41,329 nucleotides of DNA from Thiotrichales bacterium (GTDB lineage Bacteria; Pseudomonadota; Gammaproteobacteria; Beggiatoales; Beggiatoaceae). Made by a program: the position numbers and the translations under genes. The notes below the pieces were generated by a model, which saw only the letters and a list, made by a program, of their open reading frames with translations, ran no database searches and had not been told where the DNA came from. Below, one piece after another: positions 25,317 through 35,302 of the stretch; positions within the stretch are counted from its first letter, which is position 1; each line of letters begins with the position of its first letter. Location: the NCBI GenBank assembly GCA_016745035.1, contig JADGDE010000014.1, forward strand, positions 1-41,329, read 5' to 3'.

Positions 25317-25334
25317 ACGGGGCACTAGCCCCGT
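25317..25334 (+). terminator. GC-rich hairpin before the uracil-DNA glycosylase gene
   Basis: ACGGGGC/GCCCCGT with a 4 nt ACTA loop, followed after three bases by GTTTTTC. It is a plausible terminator for the DUF1015 gene. It resembles the hairpin at 5670-5685, so it may belong to a dispersed palindrome family. Confidence 0.5.
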
Positions 25335-25354
25335 TGGTTTTTCAGGAAACTTGC

Positions 25355-25981
25355 GTGTCATCTCTACTAGAATGCCAACAATGCCCGCGTCTTGCCGAGT
25401 TCCTCGCCGAAGTGCGGCAAAAACATCCCGATTATCATGCCCGCCCAGTATTGCCTTTTGGTGATCCAAATGCGCGCTTACTGATTGTCGGGCTAGCCCC
25501 TGGGATGCACGGAGCCAATGCCACCGGCCGCCCTTTTACAGGTGATCATGCCGGCATTTTATTGTATGACACCCTGCATAAACTCGACTTTAGTAATCAA
25601 GCCGAAGCCACACATGCCGATGATGGCTTGGTGTTGAAAAACTGCCGGATTACCAATGCGGTCAAATGCCTGCCACCTGCGAATAAACCCTTAACCGCTG
25701 AAGTCAAACAATGTAACTCTTATCTACAAGCAGAATTGCAAAGCTTGAGTGAGGGGGCTGTGGTTTTAAGTTTGGGCGGTGTCTCACATCAATCTGTGTT
25801 GCGGGCATTAGGGCTTAAACTCAGCGCTTATCCATTTGCCCACGGTTCAGAGTATCAACTAGATGGCTTGACCTTATTAAGCTCTTACCATTGCAGCCGC
25901 TATAATACCCAAACCAAGCGTTTAACAACCCCCATGTTTGAGCAAGTTTTTACCCGAGCAAAAACTTTATTGGCATCGTAA
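25355..25981 (+). CDS. Uracil-DNA glycosylase, family 5-like
   Basis: A 208-residue base-excision repair enzyme that removes uracil and related damaged bases from DNA. The chosen start is GTG 25355, with AGGAA 7 nt upstream. The frame extends to TTG 25334, but that would start inside the hairpin. The N-terminal CQQCPRL probably supplies iron-sulfur ligands, with further Cys in ITNAVKCLPP and VKQCNSYL. Motif I is GLAPGMHGANATGRPF, characteristic of family 5 (UdgB) by its lack of the Glu seen in family 4. The C-terminal motif is SSYHCSRYN, where most relatives have SxHPS. Confidence 0.85.
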   Translation: MSSLLECQQCPRLAEFLAEVRQKHPDYHARPVLPFGDPNARLLIVGLAPGMHGANATGRPFTGDHAGILLYDTLHKLDFSNQAEATHADDGLVLKNCRITNAVKCLPPANKPLTAEVKQCNSYLQAELQSLSEGAVVLSLGGVSHQSVLRALGLKLSAYPFAHGSEYQLDGLTLLSSYHCSRYNTQTKRLTTPMFEQVFTRAKTLLAS

Positions 25982-26122
25982 GCATTCTGTCATCAATTTG
26001 GTATACATTAACCTACCTCATTTAAGGTAAGCTGGATGTAGCATTTCAGCGCTAAGCGTTGGCTATATCACTGCACTAACAAAATTTACATCGTCGATAT
26101 AAGTGTTGAGGTAAAACATATA

Positions 26123-27970
26123 ATGAATTATGGCATGACCGATCTTGTCAGTTTATTGGGTGCTCTGGGTTTATTTCTTTATGGCATGAAAGTCATGAGT
26201 GATGCGTTGTTGGAGTTAGCCGGGGATAAGATGCGTCATATCTTGGCGACCACCACGTCTAACCGCTTTTTAGCCGTGCTCACAGGCTTTAGCATCACCG
26301 CTATTATTCAATCTTCTTCGGCAACCAGTTTAATGGTGGTTAGTTTCACCAACGCCGGGCTATTAACCCTATTTGAAGCCATTGGCGTGATCATGGGGGC
26401 AAATATTGGCACAACCGTCACAGCATGGTTAGTGTCTATTCTCGGCTTTAAGATCAGCATGTCAGCGATTGCCTTGCCTTTAATTGGTTTTGGATTTTTG
26501 CTCACCGTTGCCTTTAATAAGCGTTATCAATATTGGGGCTATTTTGTCATCGGTTTTGCCCTGCTATTCATCGGTTTACAATTTCTAAAAGAATCCTTGC
26601 CCGATATTGGCAGCAACCCCGAAGCCTTGGCATTTTTAAGTACTTATGCCCAACATGGTTTTTTATCGGTGTTATTGTTTTTAGTCATCGGTACTTTATT
26701 GACTTTATTGGTGCAATCATCCAGTGCCACGATGGTTTTAACCTTGCTGATGTGTCATGAAGGTTGGATTCCTTTTGATATGGCAATGGCGATGGTCTTG
26801 GGGCAAAATGTCGGCACCACCATTACCGCTAACCTAGCGGCTTTGGTGGCCAATTATCAGGCAAAGCGCGCCGCGCGAGCACATTTGATTTTTAATTTAG
26901 TGGGTGTAATTTGGGGGGTAGTGTTCTTTTATCCCTTGCTATACGCCACCGAATGGTTGGTGATCCAAATCGAGGGCGTATCGCCACTGTTGAGTCTTGC
27001 AGCAATTCCCATTGCCTTGTCCTTATTCCATACCATTTTTAATCTTTTAAATACGCTGGCTTTACTGGGATTTATCGAGCCAATTATTCGTATCGTTAAG
27101 CGCATGGTTCCCGTGCCTGCAACACACATTGTTGAAATTGATGCGCCGCTATTTTTGGATGACTCTTCTTTGCAATTTCCTGAAACGGCGATTAAAGCGA
27201 TGCAAAATGAGTCCTTAAGACTGCTTGAAAGTTCGGCTTATCAGGCGATTGCTCACGGCTTGCAAGTCCATCGTAGTGACTTGGAATCGCGCAAAAAACT
27301 CAAAAAGATTTTAGGTTTATCCACCCATATTCCGGTGGATATTGATTGTTTTTATGAAACTAAAATTAAAAAAATTTACAGTGCCTTGCTCGAATATGCG
27401 ACTCAGTTACAAAGCCAATCGAGTTTAGAAGCCAATAAAATTGAGCAAGTGCGAAATATTTTAATTGCTAACCGCATGTTGGTGCGGGTGATTAAAAAAA
27501 TGAAGCCTTTGCACAAAAACATCGAACATTATTTGAACTTGGATAATTTAACTATTCGCCGTGAATACAATATTTTACGCCGTCGAATTCTCAAAGTGGT
27601 GCGTATTATTCATCATTTATCCGATAAAGAAGATTTAAGCCAACAATTACAAACCTTGATGGAACAGCGCAAAAAAGCTGAACAACTCGATGTGTTGACC
27701 GAAGATAGAGTGGAAAAATTATTATTAACAGGGGATATCGACAGTGATATGGCCAGCTCTTTGTTAAATGACAGTTTTGAAGCGTTGCATATTGCGCAAA
27801 TGTTGGTCGATATTGCTTATATTCTTTATAAACCGAAAGATGCTGCCAGCGCTCATGTCGAAGCGCAAACCCAAATTGATATTCGTAAAGTGCCAGAGGA
27901 AGAACGCCAAGAATTACAGGCGTTAGAAGAAGAGGCACTGACCATTCCCCTAGACAAAGTGAGTAGCTAA
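26123..27970 (+). CDS. Na/Pi cotransporter family protein with PhoU-like tail
   Basis: A 615-residue inner-membrane protein. The N-terminal half (about 1-320) holds the two inverted Na/Pi-cotransport repeats: QSSSATSLMVVSF with GANIGTTVTAWL, and QSSSATMVLTLL with GQNVGTTITANL. These motifs bind sodium and phosphate in the family. The C-terminal half is a soluble helical PhoU-like region of about 250 residues, thought to regulate transport. A GAGGT lies 11 nt before ATG 26123. Only 3 nt separate its stop from maeA, so the two are probably one transcript, although no functional link is obvious. Confidence 0.9.
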   Translation: MNYGMTDLVSLLGALGLFLYGMKVMSDALLELAGDKMRHILATTTSNRFLAVLTGFSITAIIQSSSATSLMVVSFTNAGLLTLFEAIGVIMGANIGTTVTAWLVSILGFKISMSAIALPLIGFGFLLTVAFNKRYQYWGYFVIGFALLFIGLQFLKESLPDIGSNPEALAFLSTYAQHGFLSVLLFLVIGTLLTLLVQSSSATMVLTLLMCHEGWIPFDMAMAMVLGQNVGTTITANLAALVANYQAKRAARAHLIFNLVGVIWGVVFFYPLLYATEWLVIQIEGVSPLLSLAAIPIALSLFHTIFNLLNTLALLGFIEPIIRIVKRMVPVPATHIVEIDAPLFLDDSSLQFPETAIKAMQNESLRLLESSAYQAIAHGLQVHRSDLESRKKLKKILGLSTHIPVDIDCFYETKIKKIYSALLEYATQLQSQSSLEANKIEQVRNILIANRMLVRVIKKMKPLHKNIEHYLNLDNLTIRREYNILRRRILKVVRIIHHLSDKEDLSQQLQTLMEQRKKAEQLDVLTEDRVEKLLLTGDIDSDMASSLLNDSFEALHIAQMLVDIAYILYKPKDAASAHVEAQTQIDIRKVPEEERQELQALEEEALTIPLDKVSS

Positions 27971-27973
27971 ACC

Positions 27974-29644
27974 ATGCCTCCATTAAATGCCCCCTATGCA
28001 ATTGAACATTTCCCTAAGGGCAGGGACTTGCTGAGGCAACCACGTTGGAATAAAGGCTCAGCCTTCACTGAAGAAGAGCGCCGTTTTTTTCATCTTGAGG
28101 GGTTGTTACCGCCACAAGTATTCGATCTGAATACACAAATATCACGGGTACTCAAACAGCTCAGCACCATTGAGGATGACTTAGAGCGTTATATGTTGCT
28201 GATGAGTTTGGCCAGTCGCAATCAAACCTTGTTTTATCGTTTGGTGATTGATCATATTGATTGCATTATGCCTTTGATTTACACCCCTACGGTGGGTCAG
28301 GCGTGCGAGACTTATGGGCATATTTATCAGCACCCTCATGGGGTGTATTTATCATGGCACCAACGTGGACAGCTCAAACGGATTTTATCTCAAGCTGCTA
28401 GCCCTAATATTCAAGTCATTGTGGTCACCGATGGCGAGCGGATTTTAGGCTTAGGAGATTTGGGGGCTTATGGTATGGGAATTCCCGTGGGGAAACTGGC
28501 TTTATACAGTGCTTGTGCTGGGATTGATCCACAATATACCTTGCCAGTATTATTAGATGTTGGCAGCAATAATAAAACACTGCTGGATGATCCTTTATAT
28601 ACGGGGATTCATCAAGACCGGGTTCGTGGCGAGGCATATGATGACTTTATCGAGGAGTTTGTTCAGGCAGTACAACATTGTTTTCCGGATGCCTTAATTC
28701 AATTTGAAGATTTTGCCAACCTCAATGCTTTTCGTTTATTGGAAAAATATCGCAATCGTGCTTGTGTGTTTAATGATGATATTCAAGGCACAGGTGCAGT
28801 CGCTTTGGCAGGGATTTATGCCGCTTTACGGATTACCCAAGGCAAACTCACAGAGCAGCGGTTTTTATTTTTAGGTGCAGGTGAGGCGGCAATGGGGATT
28901 GCCGATAGCATTGTCACCGCGCTACAAGCTGAGGGCTTTAGTTTAGAGGCGGCACGCGCCTGTTGTTATTTGGTCGATTCTAAAGGTTTGATACAAGCAC
29001 AACGCCCGGACTTAAATTCACACAAACAACATTATGCCCATCCTCACGCAGCGGCTGACAATTTCCTAGAAGCGGTCAAATCGCTGCAACCCACTGCCAT
29101 TATCGGTGTATCGGGACAAGCGGGAGCCTTCAGTGCAGCGGTGTTACAAGAAATGGCTGCGTGTAATCAGCACCCGATTATTTTTGCGCTTTCAAACCCG
29201 ACCAGTCGCGCTGAATGCAGCGCCACCGAGGCTTATTACCAAACTCAAGGACGCGCCATTTTTGCCAGTGGTAGTCCTTTTGAGCCAGTGCGTTATGGTG
29301 AACGTTTATACCGTAGTGGACAGGGCAATAATGCCTATATTTTTCCTGGGGTCGGTTTGGCAATTATCAGTTGTCAAATTCGCCAAGTTGAGGATATTTT
29401 ATTTTTTGTCGCGGCTAAAACTTTAGCAAATACCGTAGAGGCATCGGATCTGGATCAAGGGCGGGTCTATCCTGCACTTAAACATATCCGTGGTGTGTCG
29501 TTAAAAATTGCTATTGCCGTGGCTGAAAAAGCCTATGAACTGGGCTTGGCAGAATTAAAACACCCGAATAATTTAGCGGAATATATCGCAGAACAGGTCT
29601 ATCAGCCCGTTTACCCCAATTATCTCGAAGCTGATACCGATTAA
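27974..29644 (+). CDS. maeA: NAD-dependent malic enzyme
   Basis: A 556-residue malic enzyme that oxidatively decarboxylates malate to pyruvate and CO2 with NAD. It matches the long MaeA/SfcA form: FTEEERRFFHLEGLLPP near the start, MPLIYTPTVGQACETYG, the catalytic tyrosine region, VTDGERILGLGDLGAYGMGIPVGKLALY read in two parts, LPVLLDVGSNN, QFEDFANLNAFRLL, FNDDIQGTGAVALAG and the Rossmann motif FLGAGEAAMGI. Length is normal. It follows the Na/Pi transporter by 3 nt. Together with alaC it would let malate carbon reach alanine. Confidence 0.94.
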   Translation: MPPLNAPYAIEHFPKGRDLLRQPRWNKGSAFTEEERRFFHLEGLLPPQVFDLNTQISRVLKQLSTIEDDLERYMLLMSLASRNQTLFYRLVIDHIDCIMPLIYTPTVGQACETYGHIYQHPHGVYLSWHQRGQLKRILSQAASPNIQVIVVTDGERILGLGDLGAYGMGIPVGKLALYSACAGIDPQYTLPVLLDVGSNNKTLLDDPLYTGIHQDRVRGEAYDDFIEEFVQAVQHCFPDALIQFEDFANLNAFRLLEKYRNRACVFNDDIQGTGAVALAGIYAALRITQGKLTEQRFLFLGAGEAAMGIADSIVTALQAEGFSLEAARACCYLVDSKGLIQAQRPDLNSHKQHYAHPHAAADNFLEAVKSLQPTAIIGVSGQAGAFSAAVLQEMAACNQHPIIFALSNPTSRAECSATEAYYQTQGRAIFASGSPFEPVRYGERLYRSGQGNNAYIFPGVGLAIISCQIRQVEDILFFVAAKTLANTVEASDLDQGRVYPALKHIRGVSLKIAIAVAEKAYELGLAELKHPNNLAEYIAEQVYQPVYPNYLEADTD

Positions 29645-29653
29645 GTCTATAAT
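29625..29653 (+). promoter_or_regulatory. Candidate promoter for the FecR/RTX gene
   Basis: TATAAT at 29648-29653 with TCGAAG at 29625-29630 (spacer 17) matches a sigma-70 -10 perfectly and a -35 poorly. It starts inside the end of maeA. GGGAGAGGGGG just before ATG 29693 is a strong ribosome site. Confidence 0.35.
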
Positions 29654-29692
29654 CCGAATCCGGTATGAAGCGATATTGAGGGAGAGGGGGCA

Positions 29693-32600
29693 ATGGCAGA
29701 GCAGCAAGAAGCAGATATGGTGACAAAATCATTGGCAGATTTAACTCAAATTGGCAAAATTACCCGCCTTGTTGGCTCTAAAGTTGAGGCGGTTAATACC
29801 CAAGTGGAAGGCGTTCGTGTATTAGAAGTGGGCGATCCGATTTATTTACATGACACCATCACGACCTCGGCTAATACCTTTGCCACCATCACCCTTAACG
29901 ACCACACGATTTTTCAACTCGGGCCTGAGTCTCGCGCCACATTAAACGTGTACCAGTATGATAAACATGCTGGCGCGGGTGAATTGGATGCGAATTTACT
30001 CGAGGGTTTGTTTCGTTTTATCAGTGGCGGTATTGCTGAAAATAAAGAAGGGCAACACAGCATATTGCACACGCCAGCGGCAAAAATTGGCGTGCGCGGC
30101 AGTGAATTAGACATTAGCATTGCCGATTCCGGTGACACGACCATATTGCACACATTGGGCTTTATTGATGTCGCCACCGACTCTCACGCGCCTTTTTCTG
30201 TGTTCCATCCCCAAACTCGAATCCATATTGCGATGGCAAACGATCATATGATCGAAACCGCATTGTTATCTGAGTCACAATTTGGTTTATTTCGCGCTTG
30301 GAGTCAGCCTTTAAGCCCACAGCAGTTTGCACATGCCTCCTTACAAGAGGAAGACAGTGTTTGGGTGATGCCAGAACCTGAACCAGCACCGATGTTAAAT
30401 TATGCCCAACTGACTCAAGACACCGATATGTCTAGCGTGCCGCTGGCTTTGGCTGAAAATGTCACACGACGATTAAATAGTAACGAAGTGCTAGAACCGC
30501 AGCTGCGTAGCACTCAGGTGAACCACGAAGTCGTCGAAGCGATAGACCCTGAAATGGTTGCTGAAAAAACCGCTGAGAAAGAGGATAAATCGCTATACCT
30601 CAATCATCGCCCTGTGATTCAGTTGCCGATTCAAGATACGCCTTTAGTACAATTATTTGAAGATCAAAGTTTACGTCTTCGCCCGGCTGATTTTCTTAGT
30701 TTTGCCCATGATGTGGATGGTGATGCCCTAAGCCTCAGTCAGGTGAGTTTATTTGGTGTCAACGGCTCAGAACCGATTGCCAGTTTAGAACAAGCTGAAT
30801 TGGGTGATGTCCTTATCACACCAGCACCCGATGCCAGTGGGCTGGTCTATTTACAATATCAAGTCAGCGATAGCCAAGGCTGGCAAAGTGAAGTGGCTGT
30901 TGTGCCAGTCCTGATTAATGCGGTCAATGATCCCCCTGTGGTGGAAGGGGCTTTGCAAATTGACATCAGCGCTGACCAAAATGCCAGCATCAGTAGTAAA
31001 CAAATTTTGGCACAAGTGAATGACCCTGAAAATCATGATCTGAGCCTTATCGCCTTTCAAGATGCTGCCTACAACACTTACCAACAAGGGGTAGTGAATG
31101 ATGGTTCGGGGAATCAATGGCAAATTCTAAATCAAGAAGATGAAATTCTTGGTTTAATGCTTAACCCCAATCCTTATTATCAAGGCAGTTTATTTGTACA
31201 GGCTTTGGTGATTGATTTACCCAATGATGGTACACCACCTGCGCCTGTTTTAGTGCCAATAGAAATCCGTGTTGCTGCCAGTGAGAATGTACAACAACAG
31301 TTGATTGCCAGTGACGATCATTATTATTTACAGCACCTCAGCACCACGTTTAACGTTGTTGATTTCCTCAAAAATGACCAATACGATTTGTATAATTTAC
31401 AAGGGTTTGAAATTGTTGACGTTAACGGTGGCGAAGCGATCTATGACAGTACAACACAAACCTTGCTCTTTAGTGCTAGCGAACTGGGCTTAAGTGCCAG
31501 TATCGATTATCAAATTCAAGACTTGTGGGGACAAACAGCGACGGCACGTATCCAGCTTGATTGGTATAACCAAGCGCCTGTTGCTGTCGATGATGTTTTA
31601 TATTTACCTGCAAACGGGGAATCTTTAATCCCTGTGGCGCAATTACTCGCCAATGATATTGATAGCACACAAGACCGTTTAGGATTAGCTGCGATTAGTG
31701 ATGTGATCAATGGTCAAATCAGTCCTTACAATGCCACGCATTTATTATTTCAGCCGGATGCTAACTTTGCCAGCCAAGGGGGAGCATTTCAATATCAAGC
31801 CCAAGATAGTTTTCTCGAATTAAGCCAGCCTGCTCAAGTGCAATTACAGGTGTTGGAGGGTAGTTTTTTAAACTTCGGGCAAGACTTGAGTTGGAATCAG
31901 GGGCAAACGCAAATTGCTTTATTGCAAGGAGCACAAGTTAATCAACATTACTTAAACTTGAGCGATCAACCCGTGTTAGCACTCACCTTAAACGATCCCA
32001 ATGCAGGACAGCTCGAATTGGTTCCCAGTGGTGATTTGTTGTTAGAAGGCAAGCGTTTATTTTATGCCGATACACTGCTAGCACAAATGGCGCAAGATCA
32101 TGACACAGGACAATTACTGCTGCAATTTAATGCCAACATCAGCAGCACACATTTAAACCAAGTGCTGGACAGTGTGTATTTTTCTCCCCTTAGCACACAA
32201 AGCCAGCCTAATGTACAAGTACATACCCAACTCTATGCTGACTTAGAGGCTTGGTTAAATCAATCCCCGGCCTTAGATAAGGGGAGTGAACGCCTGATTA
32301 GTTTATCGCCACAACCCGTGCTTGCTGATGATGTGGTAGAAATTGCCTTTGCCAGCCCTGAGCGTATTGCTTTGGATAAACTGCTTGGTAACGATCAAGG
32401 TGAGGGTTTAAGCATTAAAACACTCAGCGACATCAGCCCAGCACTGTCTTTAAGTTTAGAAGCTCAACATATCAATCTATTTGTTGACAATAGTTTAATA
32501 GATAGCCAAGCAGGCGAGGCAATTGGCTTTCGTTATCACACTGAGGATGCTTACGGCAACTTACAAAGCGCAGCTGTGACTTTAGAGGCGAATAATATCC

Positions 32601-33193
32601 AACAAGGAGATGACAACGATAACCGCCTTATCGGTGATATGGGCGTGGATATTCTTAAAGGGGAAAGCGGCGATGATTATTTACAGGGACTTGGCGGTGA
32701 TGATAGCCTTTATGGTGGTCCTGGCGCGGATGTTTTAGATGGAGGCAAAGGCTATAATCAATTATTTGCAGGCTTCGGTGATGATGTAATACAGTTACAC
32801 AGTGATAAACAAAGCGCTTATATAGACGGTGGTGCAGGATTTGATAGCCTGCAATTACAAGGTTCACAACTGAGCTTGGATTTGGTTGCCAATCGCTATT
32901 TATTGCCAGACCAACAATTACAATTGTATGACATTGAACGGATAGACTTAAACAGCGGGCACAATCAAATTGTACTACAGCCTGAAGATATACTAGACAT
33001 GAATCAGGAACAACAATTGCTAATTGAAGGGCTAAATGGTTCGGTTATTTCTGTTGCTGCCGATTGGCAATACCTAGGGGAAATTGAAACCAATGATGCT
33101 TCTTATGACCATTATAGTTGGCAAAACCAGCAGGATATGGGAGAGCAAGCAGACTTATTTGTACAAAGCCAATTAAACCAATTTATTTTCTAA
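29693..33193 (+). CDS. Large FecR/cadherin-like/RTX protein, probable type I secretion substrate
   Basis: A 1166-residue protein without a signal peptide. Residues ~20-200 form a FecR-type domain (LEVGDPIYLHDTITTSA, TFATITLNDHTIFQLGP, TPAAKIGVRGSELDI). Next come several cadherin-like or Ig-like repeats with the joins NHRPVIQL (about 303), NAVNDPPVV (about 410) and NQAPVAVDDV (about 626), plus LLANDIDS and KLLGNDQG. Calcium-binding RTX nonapeptides lie at about 970-1035 (GDDYLQGLGGDDSLYGG, GPGADVLDGG, FGDDVIQL). The acidic, aromatic-ending tail (LNQFIF) fits a type I secretion signal. It probably acts as a surface or extracellular adhesin. No secretion-system gene is in the window. A response regulator gene follows 56 bp later. 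Confidence 0.85.
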   Translation: MAEQQEADMVTKSLADLTQIGKITRLVGSKVEAVNTQVEGVRVLEVGDPIYLHDTITTSANTFATITLNDHTIFQLGPESRATLNVYQYDKHAGAGELDANLLEGLFRFISGGIAENKEGQHSILHTPAAKIGVRGSELDISIADSGDTTILHTLGFIDVATDSHAPFSVFHPQTRIHIAMANDHMIETALLSESQFGLFRAWSQPLSPQQFAHASLQEEDSVWVMPEPEPAPMLNYAQLTQDTDMSSVPLALAENVTRRLNSNEVLEPQLRSTQVNHEVVEAIDPEMVAEKTAEKEDKSLYLNHRPVIQLPIQDTPLVQLFEDQSLRLRPADFLSFAHDVDGDALSLSQVSLFGVNGSEPIASLEQAELGDVLITPAPDASGLVYLQYQVSDSQGWQSEVAVVPVLINAVNDPPVVEGALQIDISADQNASISSKQILAQVNDPENHDLSLIAFQDAAYNTYQQGVVNDGSGNQWQILNQEDEILGLMLNPNPYYQGSLFVQALVIDLPNDGTPPAPVLVPIEIRVAASENVQQQLIASDDHYYLQHLSTTFNVVDFLKNDQYDLYNLQGFEIVDVNGGEAIYDSTTQTLLFSASELGLSASIDYQIQDLWGQTATARIQLDWYNQAPVAVDDVLYLPANGESLIPVAQLLANDIDSTQDRLGLAAISDVINGQISPYNATHLLFQPDANFASQGGAFQYQAQDSFLELSQPAQVQLQVLEGSFLNFGQDLSWNQGQTQIALLQGAQVNQHYLNLSDQPVLALTLNDPNAGQLELVPSGDLLLEGKRLFYADTLLAQMAQDHDTGQLLLQFNANISSTHLNQVLDSVYFSPLSTQSQPNVQVHTQLYADLEAWLNQSPALDKGSERLISLSPQPVLADDVVEIAFASPERIALDKLLGNDQGEGLSIKTLSDISPALSLSLEAQHINLFVDNSLIDSQAGEAIGFRYHTEDAYGNLQSAAVTLEANNIQQGDDNDNRLIGDMGVDILKGESGDDYLQGLGGDDSLYGGPGADVLDGGKGYNQLFAGFGDDVIQLHSDKQSAYIDGGAGFDSLQLQGSQLSLDLVANRYLLPDQQLQLYDIERIDLNSGHNQIVLQPEDILDMNQEQQLLIEGLNGSVISVAADWQYLGEIETNDASYDHYSWQNQQDMGEQADLFVQSQLNQFIF

Positions 33194-33249
33194 GTACCGT
33201 TACAGACGGTTATAATTGGCATGGGCAATACCAGCTTATAAGGAAAAAC

Positions 33250-33624
33250 ATGCCAGCTAAAATACTTTACATTGAAGATGACACCGATATTCGAGAACTC
33301 GCTATTCTAGTCTTAGAAGATGATTTTGATTTGATCGCTTGTGCCTCGGGTGAAATTGCACTCAAACACGCGCCTGACAATCAAATTGATTTGATTCTTG
33401 TCGATGTGATGATGCCGGGAATGGACGGTCCGACCACCTTAGAAAAATTGCGAGAATTCCCCCACCTGCAAAACACCCCGGTTATTTTTATGACCGCAAA
33501 AGTCACCAGTTTAGAACAAGCCCAATACCGCGCTCTTAATGCCGGAGTGATTGCTAAACCCTTTGATCCCATGAGTTTAGCCGAACAAATTAATGATTAT
33601 CTTGCGACACAAAGTCATGGATAA
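33250..33624 (+). CDS. Single-domain response regulator
   Basis: A 124-residue CheY-like receiver domain with no output domain. ATG 33250 has AAGGA about 6 nt upstream; the frame runs further back into the RTX gene but without a start signal. Acidic pocket residues are in YIEDDTDI. The phosphorylated residue is D52 in LILVDVMMPGMDG. The switch Thr is in VIFMTAKV, and the Lys in GVIAKPFDP. The stop overlaps the start of the next gene by 8 nt, which strongly implies coupled translation and a shared phosphorelay. Its kinase is not in the window. Confidence 0.92.
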   Translation: MPAKILYIEDDTDIRELAILVLEDDFDLIACASGEIALKHAPDNQIDLILVDVMMPGMDGPTTLEKLREFPHLQNTPVIFMTAKVTSLEQAQYRALNAGVIAKPFDPMSLAEQINDYLATQSHG

Positions 33625-35254
33625 ACGTGCGGCAAAAATTGCAAAGCTACAGGCCTTATCAACACAGTTTTGCCAGCAACTCCCCCACCGTATGCAAGAA
33701 ATTGCACAAGCTTGGCAACAGGTTAAACAAGCAGATAATGACCAATCCGATAGTATCAATACCCTACTACACCTGATTCATAGCTTAGCGGGTTCAGCGG
33801 GTACATTTGGCTATATTCGTCTTGGCGAAAAAGCCCGGTATGTTGAACTTGAACTACAACAACGCGATTTAGAAAAAACTAACAATAGCCGCCTAATTGA
33901 TGAAGCCTTACAACACTTGCAACAATTATCAGAACAAAAGGCAGATGAAAATAGTTATCATAATAAAATTGAACAAAGCATTGAGGAAGAAATAAGCGAG
34001 GGTAATAAAGATGTGTATATCCTTGAAGACAACACCTTACTGGCAAGCGAAATTGTCAAACAACTGGAATATTTTGGCTATCAAGCCTGTGCTTATGAAA
34101 CCGCTCAAGCACTTAGAAAAGCTTATCAACAAAAACTACCGGTGGCTTTAATTGCAGATATTGTTTTACCTGATGGAGATTTAAAAGGTCCCAAGATAGC
34201 TAAAGAACTCAATGCCTTAAGCAATAAAAACATTCCTGTCATTTTTATTTCAGTACGCAGTGATTGGCTGGCCAGACTCACCGCTCTGCGCGCAGGTGGC
34301 GTCGCTTATATCAGCAAACCGATTGATTTTAGCCAATTAGTTGAGCAACTAGATAAACTCAGCGGTCGAACCATAGAGCATCCTTATCGAGTCCTGGTTG
34401 TGGATGATACGCCCTTATTGGCCGAGCATTATGCCACGGTATTAAAAACCGCAGGCATGGAAACCCAAGCCATCACCGACCCAGCTAAGCTACTCGATAC
34501 CCTAGCAGAATTTCCACCAGACTTTATCTTGATGGATATTTATATGCCCCACTGTACAGGCATAGAAGCCGCGCAAGTGATTCGCCAACATAGCAGTTAT
34601 CAAAGCTTGCCCATCGTCTATTTATCCACTGAAGGCGCACTACAAAAACAATTGGAAGCCTTAAGTGTTGGCGGTGATGATTTTTTGAAAAAACCCATCA
34701 GCGATACACACTTAATCACAGCGGTGAGTACCCGCGCTAAACGCTTTCGTGAACTCAACGCCCTCATGACACAAGACAGTCTCACCGGGCTTTTGAATCA
34801 TATTAATCTAAAACTTGCCCTTGAGCGCGAACTGGCGTGTTGGCAACGTCATGAACGCTTAGTTAATTTTGTCATGATAGATATTGATAAATTTAAACAG
34901 GTCAATGATGAATATGGTCATCCGATTGGTGATCGCGTGATTAAAAGTTTGGCGCGTTTATTATCACAACGCTTACGCAAAACGGATGTGGTTGCCCGTT
35001 ATGGTGGCGAAGAATTTGCGATTGTATTAACCAACATCAACGTAGATCAAGCCTATGTTTTGGTCGATGGACTGCGCGAGACATTTTCCAAACTTGAGCA
35101 TGTCGCCGACATTGGTATGTTCAAATGTACCTTTAGCGCCGGGATTGCTCAAATGAGTGTCAAGCACGATATGTTCTCGCTGATAAAAAGTGCCGATGAA
35201 GCCTTATATCAAGCCAAAAGCAATGGGCGAAATCAGGTGGTGGTTTATTCCTGA
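33617..35254 (+). CDS. HPt-REC-REC-GGDEF diguanylate cyclase
   Basis: A 545-residue cytoplasmic signalling protein. An HPt domain (about 1-110) has phospho-His H55 in LIHSLAGSAGTFGY. The first receiver (about 131-250) has D181 in LIADIVLPDGD. The second (about 257-375) has D307 in ILMDIYMPHC. The C-terminal GGDEF domain has active-site GGEEF at 463-467 and an inhibitory RxxD site at 454-457, so it should make c-di-GMP with product feedback. ATG 33617 overlaps the preceding regulator by 8 nt. The HPt probably passes phosphate between an unseen kinase, the upstream CheY-like protein and its own receivers. It ends 48 bp from a convergent gene. Confidence 0.92.
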   Translation: MDKRAAKIAKLQALSTQFCQQLPHRMQEIAQAWQQVKQADNDQSDSINTLLHLIHSLAGSAGTFGYIRLGEKARYVELELQQRDLEKTNNSRLIDEALQHLQQLSEQKADENSYHNKIEQSIEEEISEGNKDVYILEDNTLLASEIVKQLEYFGYQACAYETAQALRKAYQQKLPVALIADIVLPDGDLKGPKIAKELNALSNKNIPVIFISVRSDWLARLTALRAGGVAYISKPIDFSQLVEQLDKLSGRTIEHPYRVLVVDDTPLLAEHYATVLKTAGMETQAITDPAKLLDTLAEFPPDFILMDIYMPHCTGIEAAQVIRQHSSYQSLPIVYLSTEGALQKQLEALSVGGDDFLKKPISDTHLITAVSTRAKRFRELNALMTQDSLTGLLNHINLKLALERELACWQRHERLVNFVMIDIDKFKQVNDEYGHPIGDRVIKSLARLLSQRLRKTDVVARYGGEEFAIVLTNINVDQAYVLVDGLRETFSKLEHVADIGMFKCTFSAGIAQMSVKHDMFSLIKSADEALYQAKSNGRNQVVVYS

Positions 35255-35302
35255 CTCATTTATTTTGCATCACATAGCATAAGTTTGTCCTGTACGCCTC
35301 TA

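Noticed and set aside
27606..28001. 131-codon minus-strand ORF across the Na/Pi transporter and maeA junction
   Set aside because: Both plus-strand genes are strongly supported and no ribosome site or known domain backs the antisense frame.
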